From contig JAEXFN010000011.1 in the NCBI GenBank assembly GCA_023400055.1, positions 1 through 64,000 on the forward strand: 64,000 nucleotides of DNA. The letters are read 5' to 3'. Positions within the stretch are counted from its first letter, which is position 1. Each line of letters begins with the position of its first letter. The notes under the pieces were generated by a model. That model saw nothing but the letters and a program-made list of their open reading frames with translations, had not been told where the DNA came from and did not search any database. Shown here piece by piece: positions 38,644 to 47,257 of the stretch. Source of the DNA: Bacillota bacterium. GTDB taxonomy: Bacteria; Bacillota; UBA4882; UBA8346. Position numbers and translations under genes: made by a program.

Positions 38644-39852
38644 ATGCTTAATAACATTTGGTTTGTGGCCGCCATTTGGATGGGGCTCGCTTTGGTCGCC
38701 AGCTTGATCTCGGTGCGAATCGGGGTCTCCGTGGCGCTGGTGGAAATATTCGTGGGGGTATGCGCCGGCAATTTTCTCGGCATTCACCAGACGACCCAAT
38801 GGATCGATTTCCTGGCCATGCTGGGCAGCGGCGTCTTGACTTTTCTGGCGGGCGCCGAAATCGATCCGCAGTCCTTACGCGCCAATCTCAAAGCCAGCTT
38901 TTCCATTGGCATCGTCGCCTTTCTGTTGCCGTTCGTCTTGGTGTGGCTGTTGGCCCAGTTTGTGCTGGGCTGGAGTATGCACCAGGCCCAAATCGCGGGC
39001 ATCGCCTTATCCACGACTTCGGTGGCGGTGGTTTACGCGGTGATGATTGAAACCGGCCTCTCCGACACCTCGCTGGGAAAAATGATCCTGGCCGCTTGCT
39101 TTATCAATGATTTCGGTACGGTGCTGGCGCTCGGAATATTATTCGCCGATTTCAACATCTGGCTGCTGATCTTTGTGGTCGTTTTGGCGATTGTGTTATG
39201 GTTTATGCCCAAATGGACCCAGGGGCTCATCGGCAAGATGGGCGCCAACCGGGTGAGCGAGCCGGAGGTAAAATTCATCTTGCTGGTGCTTTTCTTCCTC
39301 GGCGGCTTGGCCACCACCGCCAAGAGCGAAGCGGTACTGCCCGCCTATTTGGTCGGGCTGGTGGTCGCCGGGGTGTTTCTGCGGGACAAAACCTTGGTCA
39401 CCCGGATGCGGACGATCGCCTTTACGATCTTCACCCCGTTTTATTTCATCAAGGCGGGCCTCTATGTATCGTTGCCGATTTTATGGGTTTCACTGGGGAT
39501 TATCTTGTTGCTCTTATTGCTGAAAGTGCTGACCAAAGTCGTCGGGGTCTGGCCGCTATCGCGCCGGTTTGAGATGAGCGCCCGGCAAGCCAACTACACG
39601 ACGCTGCTGATGTCCACCGGGTTGACTTTCGGTACGATTTCGGCGTTGTTCGGCCTCAACAACCACATCATCGATGAGCGGCAATACACCATTCTGGTGA
39701 CGGTGGTCATCCTGAGCGCGGTGATCCCGACGCTCATCGCCCAGCAATTCTGCCAACCGACGCTGGAATCGATGAATCATTGGGGAAAAGCCAAAAATGC
39801 ACCAGTGCTGGAGCGTTTCAAAGAAACCGCGGAGGAGGGACGTTCGTTATGA
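38644..39852 (+). CDS. Cation/proton antiporter (CPA2 type), fluoride-controlled
   Basis: 402 residues with about 11-12 helices. FLAGAEIDP, ALSTTSVAVVYAVM (unwound helix) and AACFINDFGTVLALG (ND motif of the ion site) are characteristic of CPA2 Na+(K+)/H+ antiporters. A short hydrophilic C-terminus follows; there is no TrkA domain. AAAGGAGG precedes ATG 38644. Sodium/proton antiporters are recurring members of fluoride-riboswitch regulons, probably because HF entry acidifies the cytoplasm. Translationally coupled to uspA-like gene by ATGA. Confidence 0.9.
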   Translation: MLNNIWFVAAIWMGLALVASLISVRIGVSVALVEIFVGVCAGNFLGIHQTTQWIDFLAMLGSGVLTFLAGAEIDPQSLRANLKASFSIGIVAFLLPFVLVWLLAQFVLGWSMHQAQIAGIALSTTSVAVVYAVMIETGLSDTSLGKMILAACFINDFGTVLALGILFADFNIWLLIFVVVLAIVLWFMPKWTQGLIGKMGANRVSEPEVKFILLVLFFLGGLATTAKSEAVLPAYLVGLVVAGVFLRDKTLVTRMRTIAFTIFTPFYFIKAGLYVSLPILWVSLGIILLLLLLKVLTKVVGVWPLSRRFEMSARQANYTTLLMSTGLTFGTISALFGLNNHIIDERQYTILVTVVILSAVIPTLIAQQFCQPTLESMNHWGKAKNAPVLERFKETAEEGRSL

Positions 39853-40265
39853 AAAAGATATTGCATGGGCTCGATGGTTCCCCCAGCTCGTTTAATGCGC
39901 TCACGGAAGCGCTGAAACTGGCCAAATTATACCACGCCGAACTGCATACCATCTCGGTCGAAGAGATCCCCAGATTTTCCGAGACGGTGGGCGAAATCGA
40001 AGAAGAAAAGAGCGCCGCGGACAGCAAATTCGGTCTCATTATCGAAAAAGCCAAACGGCTGGCGGCGGATCAGGGCATCGCCGTTCAGACGCACGTCTTT
40101 ACCGGGCACGAAGTGAAAACGATCCTCGAGTTTATCAAGGAACAGCATATCGGCCTGCTGGTCATCGGGTTCATGGGCAACTCGGCGATCTACGAACGGG
40201 TGATGGGCAGCACCTGCCAGACTTTGGTCCGGATGGCCCCCTGCTCGGTGCTGGTGGTCAAATAG
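39849..40265 (+). CDS. Universal stress protein (UspA family)
   Basis: 138 residues. MKKILHGLDGSPSSFNALTEALKLA opens the fold, and the ATP-binding signature G-x2-G-x9-G-S is present in GFMGNSAIYERVMGSTCQTL, followed by APCSVLVVK. Starts at ATG 39849, overlapping the antiporter stop by ATGA. Usp domains often regulate CPA2 antiporters, either fused or as partners; here it is a separate, coupled subunit. Confidence 0.92.
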   Translation: MKKILHGLDGSPSSFNALTEALKLAKLYHAELHTISVEEIPRFSETVGEIEEEKSAADSKFGLIIEKAKRLAADQGIAVQTHVFTGHEVKTILEFIKEQHIGLLVIGFMGNSAIYERVMGSTCQTLVRMAPCSVLVVK

Positions 40266-40292
40266 GTACGGCAACTCGCTTGCGAATTTATC

Positions 40293-40369
40293 CTGCGATG
40301 GGGCTCGCGCTTCCTTGCCTTCACGGCTAATGGCTCCTACCTGACATGAAACGGGTAGGAGCTTTTCTT
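40293..40369 (+). promoter_or_regulatory. Fluoride riboswitch 6 with terminator
   Basis: TGCGATGGGGCTCGCG and ACGGCTAATGGCTCCTACC. Terminator GCTCCTACC/GGTAGGAGC with TTTTCTT. It begins only 28 nt after the UspA stop codon with no visible promoter, so it probably acts on transcripts already passed by riboswitch 5. Confidence 0.92.
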
Positions 40370-40424
40370 ATATTTTTTTAGGAAAAGGATTTCTCATGAT
40401 TCATTGGAAAGGGGTTTGCCTGAA

Positions 40425-42200
40425 TTGGAAACCGTGAAACGTATCGTTAGCGAATCAGCGGATATCGCATCCGTTTTCCCCAAAATAACCGCTATCCTCG
40501 GCCGGCTGGGACCGGATTTGGCCGGCCCCGGCGCTCGGCTGCGGGAGCTGGAAGCGAGGTTGGCCGCGGGGCAGTTTCACTTGGCGGTGCTCGGCCAGTT
40601 TAAACGGGGTAAAAGCACGCTGCTCAATTGCTTATTGGGCGAGGAGCTCTTGCCGACGTCGGTGATTCCTTTAACCGCGATCCCCACCTTTATTTATTTC
40701 AATGAGAAAAAGCGCGTCAGAATCTTCTTTGAAGATTCTCCGCTCCAGGAGATCTTTGCGGAAGATGCTTCGGAACTGGCGAAATATCTGTACCGTTTCG
40801 TCACCGAGGAAGCCAATCCCCATAATCAACTCGGCGTCAAGCGGGTGGAGGTATTTCATCCGGCGGCGATTCTCAAAAATGGGGTGGTCTTGATCGATAC
40901 CCCGGGGATCGGATCCACTTACAAGCATAATACGGAAGCGACACTGAATTTTCTTCCCCAGTGCGATGCGGCATTGTTTTTGCTGTCGCCCGATCCGCCG
41001 CTCACCGCGGCGGAGCTCGAGTTCTTAAAACAGGTTAGCGCGAATATCCGCCAGTTATTATTCGTTTTAAACAAGACCGATTATTTGAACGCGGCCGAAA
41101 AAGCCACGGTGCTCGACTTCATCGCTCAAACCATTCAGAAGCATTTGCAAATGGAAAGCCGACCCGGCATCTTCGCGGTTTCGGCCCGCCAAGGTCTTAA
41201 AGCGCGTTTAACCGACGACACGACGCTATGGCAGGAAAGCGGCTTCGCGGCAGTGGCGGAATTCCTGGCCAATTTTTTGGTGCAGGATAAAAAGCGGCTT
41301 CTGCAAGAAGCCGTGCGCGCCAAAGTCATTCAAAGCCTCGGGGAAATCTTGTTACAACTGCAGATCGCGATCCAGTCGCTGAAAATGCCTTTGGAAGATC
41401 TGCAACGACGGCAACGGATATTTGAAGAAAAGGTCAAAGAGGCATCCTTGCAGAGAACCTACACCCTGGATATTTTGGCCGGCGATCGCCAAAGGGTCGA
41501 CCAATTGCTGGAGAAACTGGCGGCCGAACTCCGCGCCAAAGCGTTTCAAGCGCTGCGGGAGGCGGTAAACGCCGCGCCGGGCCCTGCCGCGGAGAATATT
41601 CAGCAGATTTTGTCTGAAGCCATTCCGCCGTTTTTCGAACGGGAATTCGGAGGCATTTCTAAAGCGATCGAAGCGTACGCCGGGGAACTCCTGAGCGCCC
41701 AGTCCGCCCGGGTCGAGCAGTTGGTTCAGTCGGTCCGCGCGGCGGCGGCCCGCGTTTTTGATATCGAACTTGCGGAGCGGCCGATCGTTCAATCGTTTGA
41801 AATAACCAAGGCCCCCTATTGGGCCACGCATTATTGGAACTCGTCCTTGGGCGCGACGCCGAAGCATTGGACCGACTGCTTGCTCCCCCAAAGCATTCGC
41901 CGGCGCAAGACGAGAAAGCGGATCGACGCGCTGATTCGATCGCTCGTCATTAACAATGTCGAGAACTTAAGATGGTCGGTTCTCCAAAACAACGCCGAAA
42001 TTTATCGCCGCTTCGCGAGCGATCTCGATCAACGCTTCAGCGAAGTCAGCGAGGTGGTTCAGGGGGCCATTCAAACCGCGATCACCAAACGCAACGAGAA
42101 CAGCGAACGGATTTCCCAGGAGGTTGCCGATCTGGAGTTCGCCAAGGACCAGCTCATCCAGATCCGCAATGAATTGGGCCATGAAAAACCGTTGATTTGA
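40425..42200 (+). CDS. Dynamin-like GTPase 2, fluoride-controlled
   Basis: 591 residues. G1 GQFKRGKST (from Gly57), G2 SVIPLTAIPTF, G3 DTPGIGS (Asp158), G4 NKTD (Asn216). After residue 280 it is almost entirely helical with long heptad-like stretches, as in bacterial dynamin-like stalks, and lacks the Cys-rich domain of the protein at 33099. TTG 40425 with GGAAAGGGG 10 nt ahead is preferred over a TTG seven codons earlier that overlaps that site. Role presumed in membrane remodelling or repair. Confidence 0.85.
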   Translation: METVKRIVSESADIASVFPKITAILGRLGPDLAGPGARLRELEARLAAGQFHLAVLGQFKRGKSTLLNCLLGEELLPTSVIPLTAIPTFIYFNEKKRVRIFFEDSPLQEIFAEDASELAKYLYRFVTEEANPHNQLGVKRVEVFHPAAILKNGVVLIDTPGIGSTYKHNTEATLNFLPQCDAALFLLSPDPPLTAAELEFLKQVSANIRQLLFVLNKTDYLNAAEKATVLDFIAQTIQKHLQMESRPGIFAVSARQGLKARLTDDTTLWQESGFAAVAEFLANFLVQDKKRLLQEAVRAKVIQSLGEILLQLQIAIQSLKMPLEDLQRRQRIFEEKVKEASLQRTYTLDILAGDRQRVDQLLEKLAAELRAKAFQALREAVNAAPGPAAENIQQILSEAIPPFFEREFGGISKAIEAYAGELLSAQSARVEQLVQSVRAAAARVFDIELAERPIVQSFEITKAPYWATHYWNSSLGATPKHWTDCLLPQSIRRRKTRKRIDALIRSLVINNVENLRWSVLQNNAEIYRRFASDLDQRFSEVSEVVQGAIQTAITKRNENSERISQEVADLEFAKDQLIQIRNELGHEKPLI

Positions 42201-42302
42201 AAAATGGGTCGCTTGGATTACGGCGGCATTTTGGCGACAATTTATAATTTATGAAATGTCGGCCAGGATCCGGAGCCTGTTTTCGGGCCAAGATCCGACC
42301 GC

Positions 42303-42797
42303 TCAATCGGGAATCCACAGATTACCGAGGTATTCTCCTTTTAAAACCTTGCCGTCGGCAATGCCTTTGAGCATCTCGCCCACCTGGGGATAAAGCGCAA
42401 TCTCCTCACATTTGGCAATGGGGATAAAACTTGGAAAGTCGAGACATTCATTGGGCGGGGTGAATTCGGGCTTTCCGACGGTCCCCTTGATTCGTTTCGC
42501 CGCAAAGAACATGTTCACAATATGCCGTTCGCCGTCGGGCCAAATGGTTTCACCAAAAAACAAAAGCTGCCCCAGGTCGATCTCGATTCCCGTTTCCTCC
42601 AAAAGTTCTCTGCGGGCGCAGCCGTATAAAGTCTCGCCCTGTCTCAACTCCCCGCCGGGAAAAACCCAGTAACGCTTATTGTCGATGGGACCCGGATGCT
42701 CGGAGAAGAACGCTTTGTTCCGTGGCGCTGAATTATGACAGATCAGCAACACCGCGTCGTTTTCGATCAGGACGACCCCGATTCTTACCTTGATCAT
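42303..42797 (-). CDS. Nudix hydrolase
   Basis: 164 residues with the full Nudix box G-x5-E-x7-REXXEE-x-G (GGELRQGETLYGCARRELLEETGIEI). AAAGGAGGAATATCC precedes ATG. The C-terminal half (FTPPNECLDFPSFIPIAKCEEIALYPQVGEMLKGI) resembles NUDIX enzymes acting on dNTP or nucleotide-sugar substrates. Third gene of the unit under riboswitch 7. Hydrolyses a nucleoside diphosphate linked to an unknown moiety. Confidence 0.9.
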   Translation of the reverse strand: MIKVRIGVVLIENDAVLLICHNSAPRNKAFFSEHPGPIDNKRYWVFPGGELRQGETLYGCARRELLEETGIEIDLGQLLFFGETIWPDGERHIVNMFFAAKRIKGTVGKPEFTPPNECLDFPSFIPIAKCEEIALYPQVGEMLKGIADGKVLKGEYLGNLWIPD

Positions 42798-42827
42798 GGA
42801 TATTCCTCCTTTAAGAAACCGCTTTGC

Positions 42828-43076
42828 TTACGGACTGATGATCCGCACCAAATACCAAGACATTGTCCGCATCCGAAAACACAGTTCATAAAAATCGCCA
42901 TCCAACGAAACGGAAAAAAAGATCGCCCGCGAATTGGCGATGCGGCAAACCCAGGAAGACACCACTTCAAATCGTTCAAATTTTTGATTGCGCCACTCAA
43001 ATGAGACCAAACGGATAGATCCTTCGTTGAAGAACGCTAAAACTTTGACCGGTTCCTTTATTTTTTCAGTCAGCAT
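42828..43076 (-). CDS. Small DUF6504-like protein
   Basis: 82 residues starting MLTEKIKEPVKVLAFFNEG, with SFEWRNQKFERFEVVSSW, VSLDGDFYELCFR and SWYLVRI. The spaced FxWRxxxFxxxxVxxxW...YxLxxxxxxWYLxRI pattern matches DUF6504-type small proteins. It overlaps the upstream gene by 11 nt with AAAAGG ahead of its ATG, so it is translationally coupled. Function unknown; compact all-beta fold likely. Confidence 0.65.
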   Translation of the reverse strand: MLTEKIKEPVKVLAFFNEGSIRLVSFEWRNQKFERFEVVSSWVCRIANSRAIFFSVSLDGDFYELCFRMRTMSWYLVRIISP

Positions 43077-43965
43077 AGTCCTTTTCCGAATAATAATAGT
43101 TATTAAAGTTATTAAGAAACGCGTGATGAAGCGCGGCGTGTTGCTCAAGCGCAAAAAAGTTGGTAATCCGCTGGTCATGGGGCAATAATATTTGCAACTG
43201 AAACACCCCGCGCTCTGAATCATTCACCAGCCTCAGATCGACAACTTTTCTTAAAGGAAGATAAGTCCATATCCCTCCATACCGTGCTTGATCTTTCCGA
43301 GCCTCATCATTGATGATAATCAATTCCTTATCGGTCAAGATATGAAGGTGGGGAAAGATAGCGGTGTACGAGAAAAAGCGATACCGTTTTCTGCGATATA
43401 ATGGTTGATGAATGAAATGGATGACTTGCTCGCCGGGAAGAAGACTCATTTTGGCATAGTTCATGAACTTGTAATCGGATGCCCCGAGGCCATCAAACTT
43501 CTTCAGCTCATCCGGGCCTCCCTTCCGCTCGGAACGGCAGACAACTTGATCGCTTTCGACGATGGAATGCCGAACCTCCGTGACCAGGTCTTTAAACAAA
43601 TCGCGCATTACCGAGTTGAATTCGATCATCCGAGTTACGACTCGCCCATCGATGATGCCGCTGATTTTCAGCCACGAATAAAGCAGAATCGTGCCGTATT
43701 GAATGAAAAGGAGGTTATCCAGGGGAAAACACGCGCTGCGGACTTCTTTTTTGACTTTTTCCAAAAAATAAAACGAATCCCGGTGAATGAAAACCAGTTT
43801 CGGATCGGTTTTTTTGCGCAATCCCCATTTGTCGGCCGGAGCAAAGATCATGCGCCGAAAAGGCTCTTTTGCGGAAAGCATGGCCTGAAGCGCTTCGCGA
43901 AAGATATCCGGAAAGTCGGCAGCGGATTGGACTGGCCTGGCCCACGAATCCATCTCGGATGGCAT
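43066..43965 (-). CDS. Protein with tandem PH-like domains, fluoride-controlled
   Basis: 299 residues. Two regions (about 40-110 and 170-290) show the strand pattern of bacterial PH-like domains: PKLVFIHRDSFYFLEKV...FPLDNLLFIQYGTILLYSWLKI, and LLPGEQVIHFIHQPL...HILTDKELIIINDEA...YLPLRKVVDLRLV. AAGGGG 8 nt before ATG 43965. First gene after riboswitch 7. Not a family with a known role; such domains bind lipids or proteins at the membrane. Confidence 0.65.
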   Translation of the reverse strand: MPSEMDSWARPVQSAADFPDIFREALQAMLSAKEPFRRMIFAPADKWGLRKKTDPKLVFIHRDSFYFLEKVKKEVRSACFPLDNLLFIQYGTILLYSWLKISGIIDGRVVTRMIEFNSVMRDLFKDLVTEVRHSIVESDQVVCRSERKGGPDELKKFDGLGASDYKFMNYAKMSLLPGEQVIHFIHQPLYRRKRYRFFSYTAIFPHLHILTDKELIIINDEARKDQARYGGIWTYLPLRKVVDLRLVNDSERGVFQLQILLPHDQRITNFFALEQHAALHHAFLNNFNNYYYSEKDYAD

Positions 43966-44000
43966 GATATCATCCCCTTATCAGATTGGCTGATTCAAAA

Positions 44001-44076
44001 CAAAAAGCCGACGACCCCATTGTCTTGCCGTAGGAGTCATCAGCTTTCGCATCTCTTTTCGGCGAACCCCATCGCC
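44001..44076 (-). promoter_or_regulatory. Fluoride riboswitch 7 with terminator
   Basis: Minus strand GGCGATGGGGTTCGCC, then AAGCTGATGACTCCTACGG. Terminator AGCTGATGACTCC paired with GGGGTCGTCGGCT (wobble pairs) and five T. It controls the PH-like, DUF6504-like and Nudix genes. Confidence 0.95.
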
Positions 44077-44193
44077 TATATTTTCTATCATTTTATATAT
44101 ATGAACGCTCGTAACCAAAATGACTTCCCCGGAGAATACCGAGGCTTCATCCCCGGATAGAGGCCATAGCGCTCTCGCGCCGTCCCGGCCGGA

Positions 44194-45471
44194 TTATTGG
44201 GCCACGACCCGCAATACCGAGTCCCGGCTGATCAAACCCTTGAAGACCCCATTGGCGTCGACCACCGGCAATCGCTTAATATTTTTCTCGGTCATTAATT
44301 TCACGGCCGCTTCGATCGGCGCATCTTCGTCGATGATAAACAGCTTCTTATTCATGATCTCGGCGGCGGTTTTGGCATGCATCCGATCCATCAATTCTTT
44401 GTTTTTCCGTCCTTTGTCCGTAAACGTAAACCTGCTCACGAACAGGTCCCAAAGGCCGATGGACGGGCTGGAGATCACCGGAAGCAAGTCGTAATCGGAG
44501 ATTAATCCCAGGAAATGTCCGTTCTGGTCGACCACCGCGATGCGCTGAATGTCGTTGCTGTAGATCAGATCGATCACCTTGTCGATGGGCGTTTCCGGTT
44601 GGACCTTCAGCATGTCGCGGCGCATTACCTCTTTCACCGATTTCGCGTTGCCGACGGAGATTTGCAGCTCCTCCAGGCGCTGCCATTTCGGCGCGTGTTT
44701 GGAGATGATCCGGAAGATATCGACCCGGGCGATCATCCCTACCAGAACCTTTTGGGCGTTGACCACCGGGATTCGTTTCAGATTGTGCTTCAGCATCAGA
44801 TCGATGACAACGCTCAGCGGCTGATCGTCCCGGACCGTAATCACCGGTTTGGACATCAATTCGTGGGCCGTCAGCGGCGGCAGCTTGGCGAGGTTCAGTT
44901 CCAGCTCTTCCGGATCCAGCCGCTGCAACAGCCCCAAGCGCATGGGGATCGCCACCTTGGTCATCAGGTCCCGCTGGGTGATGATGCCGATCACCCGGTT
45001 GGCTTCATCGATGATCGGGATGCCTTTCAATGAGGAAGTGAGCATCATCTCTAATATCTCGCGCAGCGGAGCCCCGCCCGGAACGGTCTGGGGATGCACC
45101 GTCATGACGTCCTTGACGCGCAGCTGCTTCGGCACCAGCCGTTTGACCGATTTGAACGAGACCAGCTTGAAGTCCTCATAAGCGACGATCCCCTCGCTGA
45201 CCATCTCGTCCAGCCGCGCCAAAACCGGATCGAGTTCCGGCGCGGGCAGGAAGATCTCGATCTTGATGGGCATGTTGAAGGAAAGGTCCAGGATGGTCTG
45301 GGTGACCAGCTCCCCGGTCTCGTACAGACCGGCGATTCCCCGGGTGACCAGACAGCGGGCGGCGATCCGCTGCTGCTTAAGATATTCGAGAATGGCTTCA
45401 TAGAGCGGCTTTCCGTTCCAATGGACCTCTTCGCTGGTAATGACCCGAATGACTTTATAATCCAATGACAT
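44194..45471 (-). CDS. DUF190 protein with four CBS domains
   Basis: 425 residues. The N-terminal 105 form a DUF190 (PII-like ferredoxin-fold) domain with EEVHWNGKPLYEAILEYLKQQ and CLVTRGIAGLYETGELVT. Four CBS domains follow (about 118-180, 215-275, 290-350, 370-425), seen by repeated DVMT/ELMSKPV, GIPIIDEANRVIGIITQRDL and RIPVVNAQKVLVGMIARVDI phrases. CBS pairs bind adenine nucleotides. DUF190 genes are common companions of crcB; this one is 22 nt after it. It probably senses nucleotide state and modulates the channel. Confidence 0.9.
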   Translation of the reverse strand: MSLDYKVIRVITSEEVHWNGKPLYEAILEYLKQQRIAARCLVTRGIAGLYETGELVTQTILDLSFNMPIKIEIFLPAPELDPVLARLDEMVSEGIVAYEDFKLVSFKSVKRLVPKQLRVKDVMTVHPQTVPGGAPLREILEMMLTSSLKGIPIIDEANRVIGIITQRDLMTKVAIPMRLGLLQRLDPEELELNLAKLPPLTAHELMSKPVITVRDDQPLSVVIDLMLKHNLKRIPVVNAQKVLVGMIARVDIFRIISKHAPKWQRLEELQISVGNAKSVKEVMRRDMLKVQPETPIDKVIDLIYSNDIQRIAVVDQNGHFLGLISDYDLLPVISSPSIGLWDLFVSRFTFTDKGRKNKELMDRMHAKTAAEIMNKKLFIIDEDAPIEAAVKLMTEKNIKRLPVVDANGVFKGLISRDSVLRVVAQ

Positions 45472-45493
45472 GATGGAACCTCCTTACCTTAAA

Positions 45494-45868
45494 TCAAATC
45501 AGCCGACCCAGCCAAATTCCGATGACAACCAGCAGCAATCCCCCGAGGTCGTTGGCGGCCAGGTTGGCGAGACCCAACAGCAGCTCGCCGTTGCGGAAGT
45601 AGTTGGCGCTCTCCAGGGCGAAGGTCGAGAAAGTCGTTAAGCCTCCGACAAACCCGGTCATGACACACAGGCGGACCGAGGGGGAGATCACGCTTTTTTC
45701 CGCCAGCGAATAGACAAATCCGATCAATAGACAGCCGATCAAATTTACGCCCAAGGTTCCCCAGGCGAATCCCGTTCCCAACCATTTGGCCGCCCAGATT
45801 GAAAAGAGATAACGGGCGGCCGAACCGATTCCGCCAGCCAGAACTACCAAGAGTATATTCCAGATCAT
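45494..45868 (-). CDS. crcB: Fluoride channel/exporter CrcB (Fluc)
   Basis: 124 residues, four helices, dual-topology fluoride channel. GGIGSAARYLFSIW, GTLGVNLIGCLLIGF (pore Asn) and GFVGGLTTFSTFALE (Phe box and TTFST central sodium-site break) are the family signatures. ATG 45868 with AAGGA upstream; the frame extends further but starts outside the family's normal N-terminus. Single copy here, so it must act as a homodimer. Riboswitch 8 lies 80 nt upstream. Confidence 0.97.
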   Translation of the reverse strand: MIWNILLVVLAGGIGSAARYLFSIWAAKWLGTGFAWGTLGVNLIGCLLIGFVYSLAEKSVISPSVRLCVMTGFVGGLTTFSTFALESANYFRNGELLLGLANLAANDLGGLLLVVIGIWLGRLI

Positions 45869-45945
45869 GGTTGCTTCTGTCCTTGTTCCATATTTTTTAT
45901 GGGGCAACGTTCAATGTCTCACTTCATTGTTGCGCAAAATTGGCT

Positions 45946-46026
45946 ATAAAAATACTCCCTCGTCCAGCGCTAAGCCGGACTCAGGAGTCATCAGCCGATT
46001 GGCGGTTACGGCGAACTCCATCGCCG
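45946..46026 (-). promoter_or_regulatory. Fluoride riboswitch 8 with terminator, upstream of crcB
   Basis: Minus strand CGGCGATGGAGTTCGCCG, then AACCGCC and GCTGATGACTCCTGAG, close to the textbook crcB motif. Terminator ACTCC/GGGAGT with an inner GTCC/GGAC stem, then ATTTTTAT. Confidence 0.96.
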
Positions 46027-46171
46027 ATTCATTAAAAATGAAAAAAGAGACATCCATAATATTTCTTTATAAAAGCAAAATATCCTGCTATCATCCCAAA
46101 CTCGATCGAACGAGGGGAGCGCGGTTATTGGCGGATACCGTTATGGTCCGTCCGAAGTTCGAATGAACTCG

Positions 46172-46204
46172 CCCTTGCCCGCTCTTTCCCAAAAAGAGCG
46201 GGCA
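46172..46204. other. Hairpin after the GGGtGRT gene
   Basis: CTTGCCCGCTCTTT and AAAGAGCGGGCAAG form a 14-bp perfect stem 30 bp after the stop codon. No T-run on the minus strand, so a transcript-end or stability hairpin rather than a clear intrinsic terminator. Confidence 0.5.
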
Positions 46205-46235
46205 AGCCACAGTTTGCTTTAGGCGCTGCGCTGCG

Positions 46236-47237
46236 TCAGCGGGCCATCGCTTCCTCGATGGCCACGGCTACGGCTACGGAGGCGCCGACCATCGGGTTGT
46301 TGCCCATGCCCAGGAAGCCCATCATCTCGACGTGGGCCGGTACGGAGGAGGAACCGGCGAATTGGGCGTCGGAATGCATCCGGCCCATGGTGTCGGTCAT
46401 GCCGTAGGAAGCCGGTCCGGCGGCCATATTGTCGGGATGCAGGGTCCGGCCGGTGCCGCCGCCCGAAGCGACCGAGAAATATTTCTTGCCCAGTTCGGTG
46501 CATTCCTTTTTATAGGTTCCGGCCACCGGATGCTGGAAGCGGGTCGGGTTGGTGGAGTTGCCGGTGATCGAGACGTCGACCTTTTCATGGTGCATGATGG
46601 CGACGCCTTCGCGGACGTCGTCAGCGCCGTAGCAGCGCACCTTGGCTTTCTCCCCTTTGGAGTAGGCGATCTCGCGGACCACGTTCAGTTGGCCGGTATA
46701 GTAGTCGAACTTGGTCTGGACATAGGTGAAACCGTTGACCCTGGAGATGATCTGGGCGGCGTCCTTGCCGAGGCCGTTCAGGATCACCTGCAGCGGTTCT
46801 TGGCGGACTTTGTTGGCGGATTTGGCGATGCCGATGGCGCCTTCGGCGGCGGCGAAGGATTCGTGTCCCGCCAGAAAGGCGAAGCATTGGGTCTCTTCCC
46901 GCAACAGCATCGCGGCCAGATTGCCGTGTCCCAGCCCGACTTTGCGGTCGGCGGCGACGGTGCCCGGAATACAGAAAGCCTGCAAGCCTTCGCCGATGGC
47001 CTCGGCGGCGTCGGCGGCCTTGCGGCAGCCTTTCTTGATGGCGATGGCCGCGCCGACCACGTAGGCCCAGCCGGCATTCTCAAAACAGATCGGCTGAATG
47101 TTCTTGGCGATGGCGTAGGGATCGATGCCCTTTTGCCCGCAGATCTCCTTGGCCTCTTCCAGCGAGGCGATTCCGTATTGCGCAAGAACGGCGTCGATTT
47201 GCGCGATTCTCCGTTCGTAGCTTTCAAATAATGACAT
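46236..47237 (-). CDS. GGGtGRT family protein
   Basis: 333 residues. The naming motif GGGTGRT is present at about 258-264 (SVASGGGTGRTLHPDNMAAGP), with YGMTDTMGRMHSDAQFAGSSS and GFLGMGNNPMVGASVAVAVAIE after it. N-terminal half has CGQKGIDPYAIAK and AGWAYVVGAAIAIKKGCRKAADAAEAIGEGLQAFCIPGTVAADRKVGLGHGN. No reaction is established for this family. Follows the NifU-like gene by 20 nt; the two recur together in anaerobes by my recollection. Fluoride control suggests the pair matters under fluoride stress. Confidence 0.93.
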   Translation of the reverse strand: MSLFESYERRIAQIDAVLAQYGIASLEEAKEICGQKGIDPYAIAKNIQPICFENAGWAYVVGAAIAIKKGCRKAADAAEAIGEGLQAFCIPGTVAADRKVGLGHGNLAAMLLREETQCFAFLAGHESFAAAEGAIGIAKSANKVRQEPLQVILNGLGKDAAQIISRVNGFTYVQTKFDYYTGQLNVVREIAYSKGEKAKVRCYGADDVREGVAIMHHEKVDVSITGNSTNPTRFQHPVAGTYKKECTELGKKYFSVASGGGTGRTLHPDNMAAGPASYGMTDTMGRMHSDAQFAGSSSVPAHVEMMGFLGMGNNPMVGASVAVAVAIEEAMAR

Positions 47238-47257
47238 GCCTTTTTCCTCCTTTTAAA

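Noticed and set aside
46172..46204. Intrinsic terminator of the GGGtGRT gene
   Set aside because: The stem is perfect but no T-run follows on the minus strand, so it is listed only as a hairpin.
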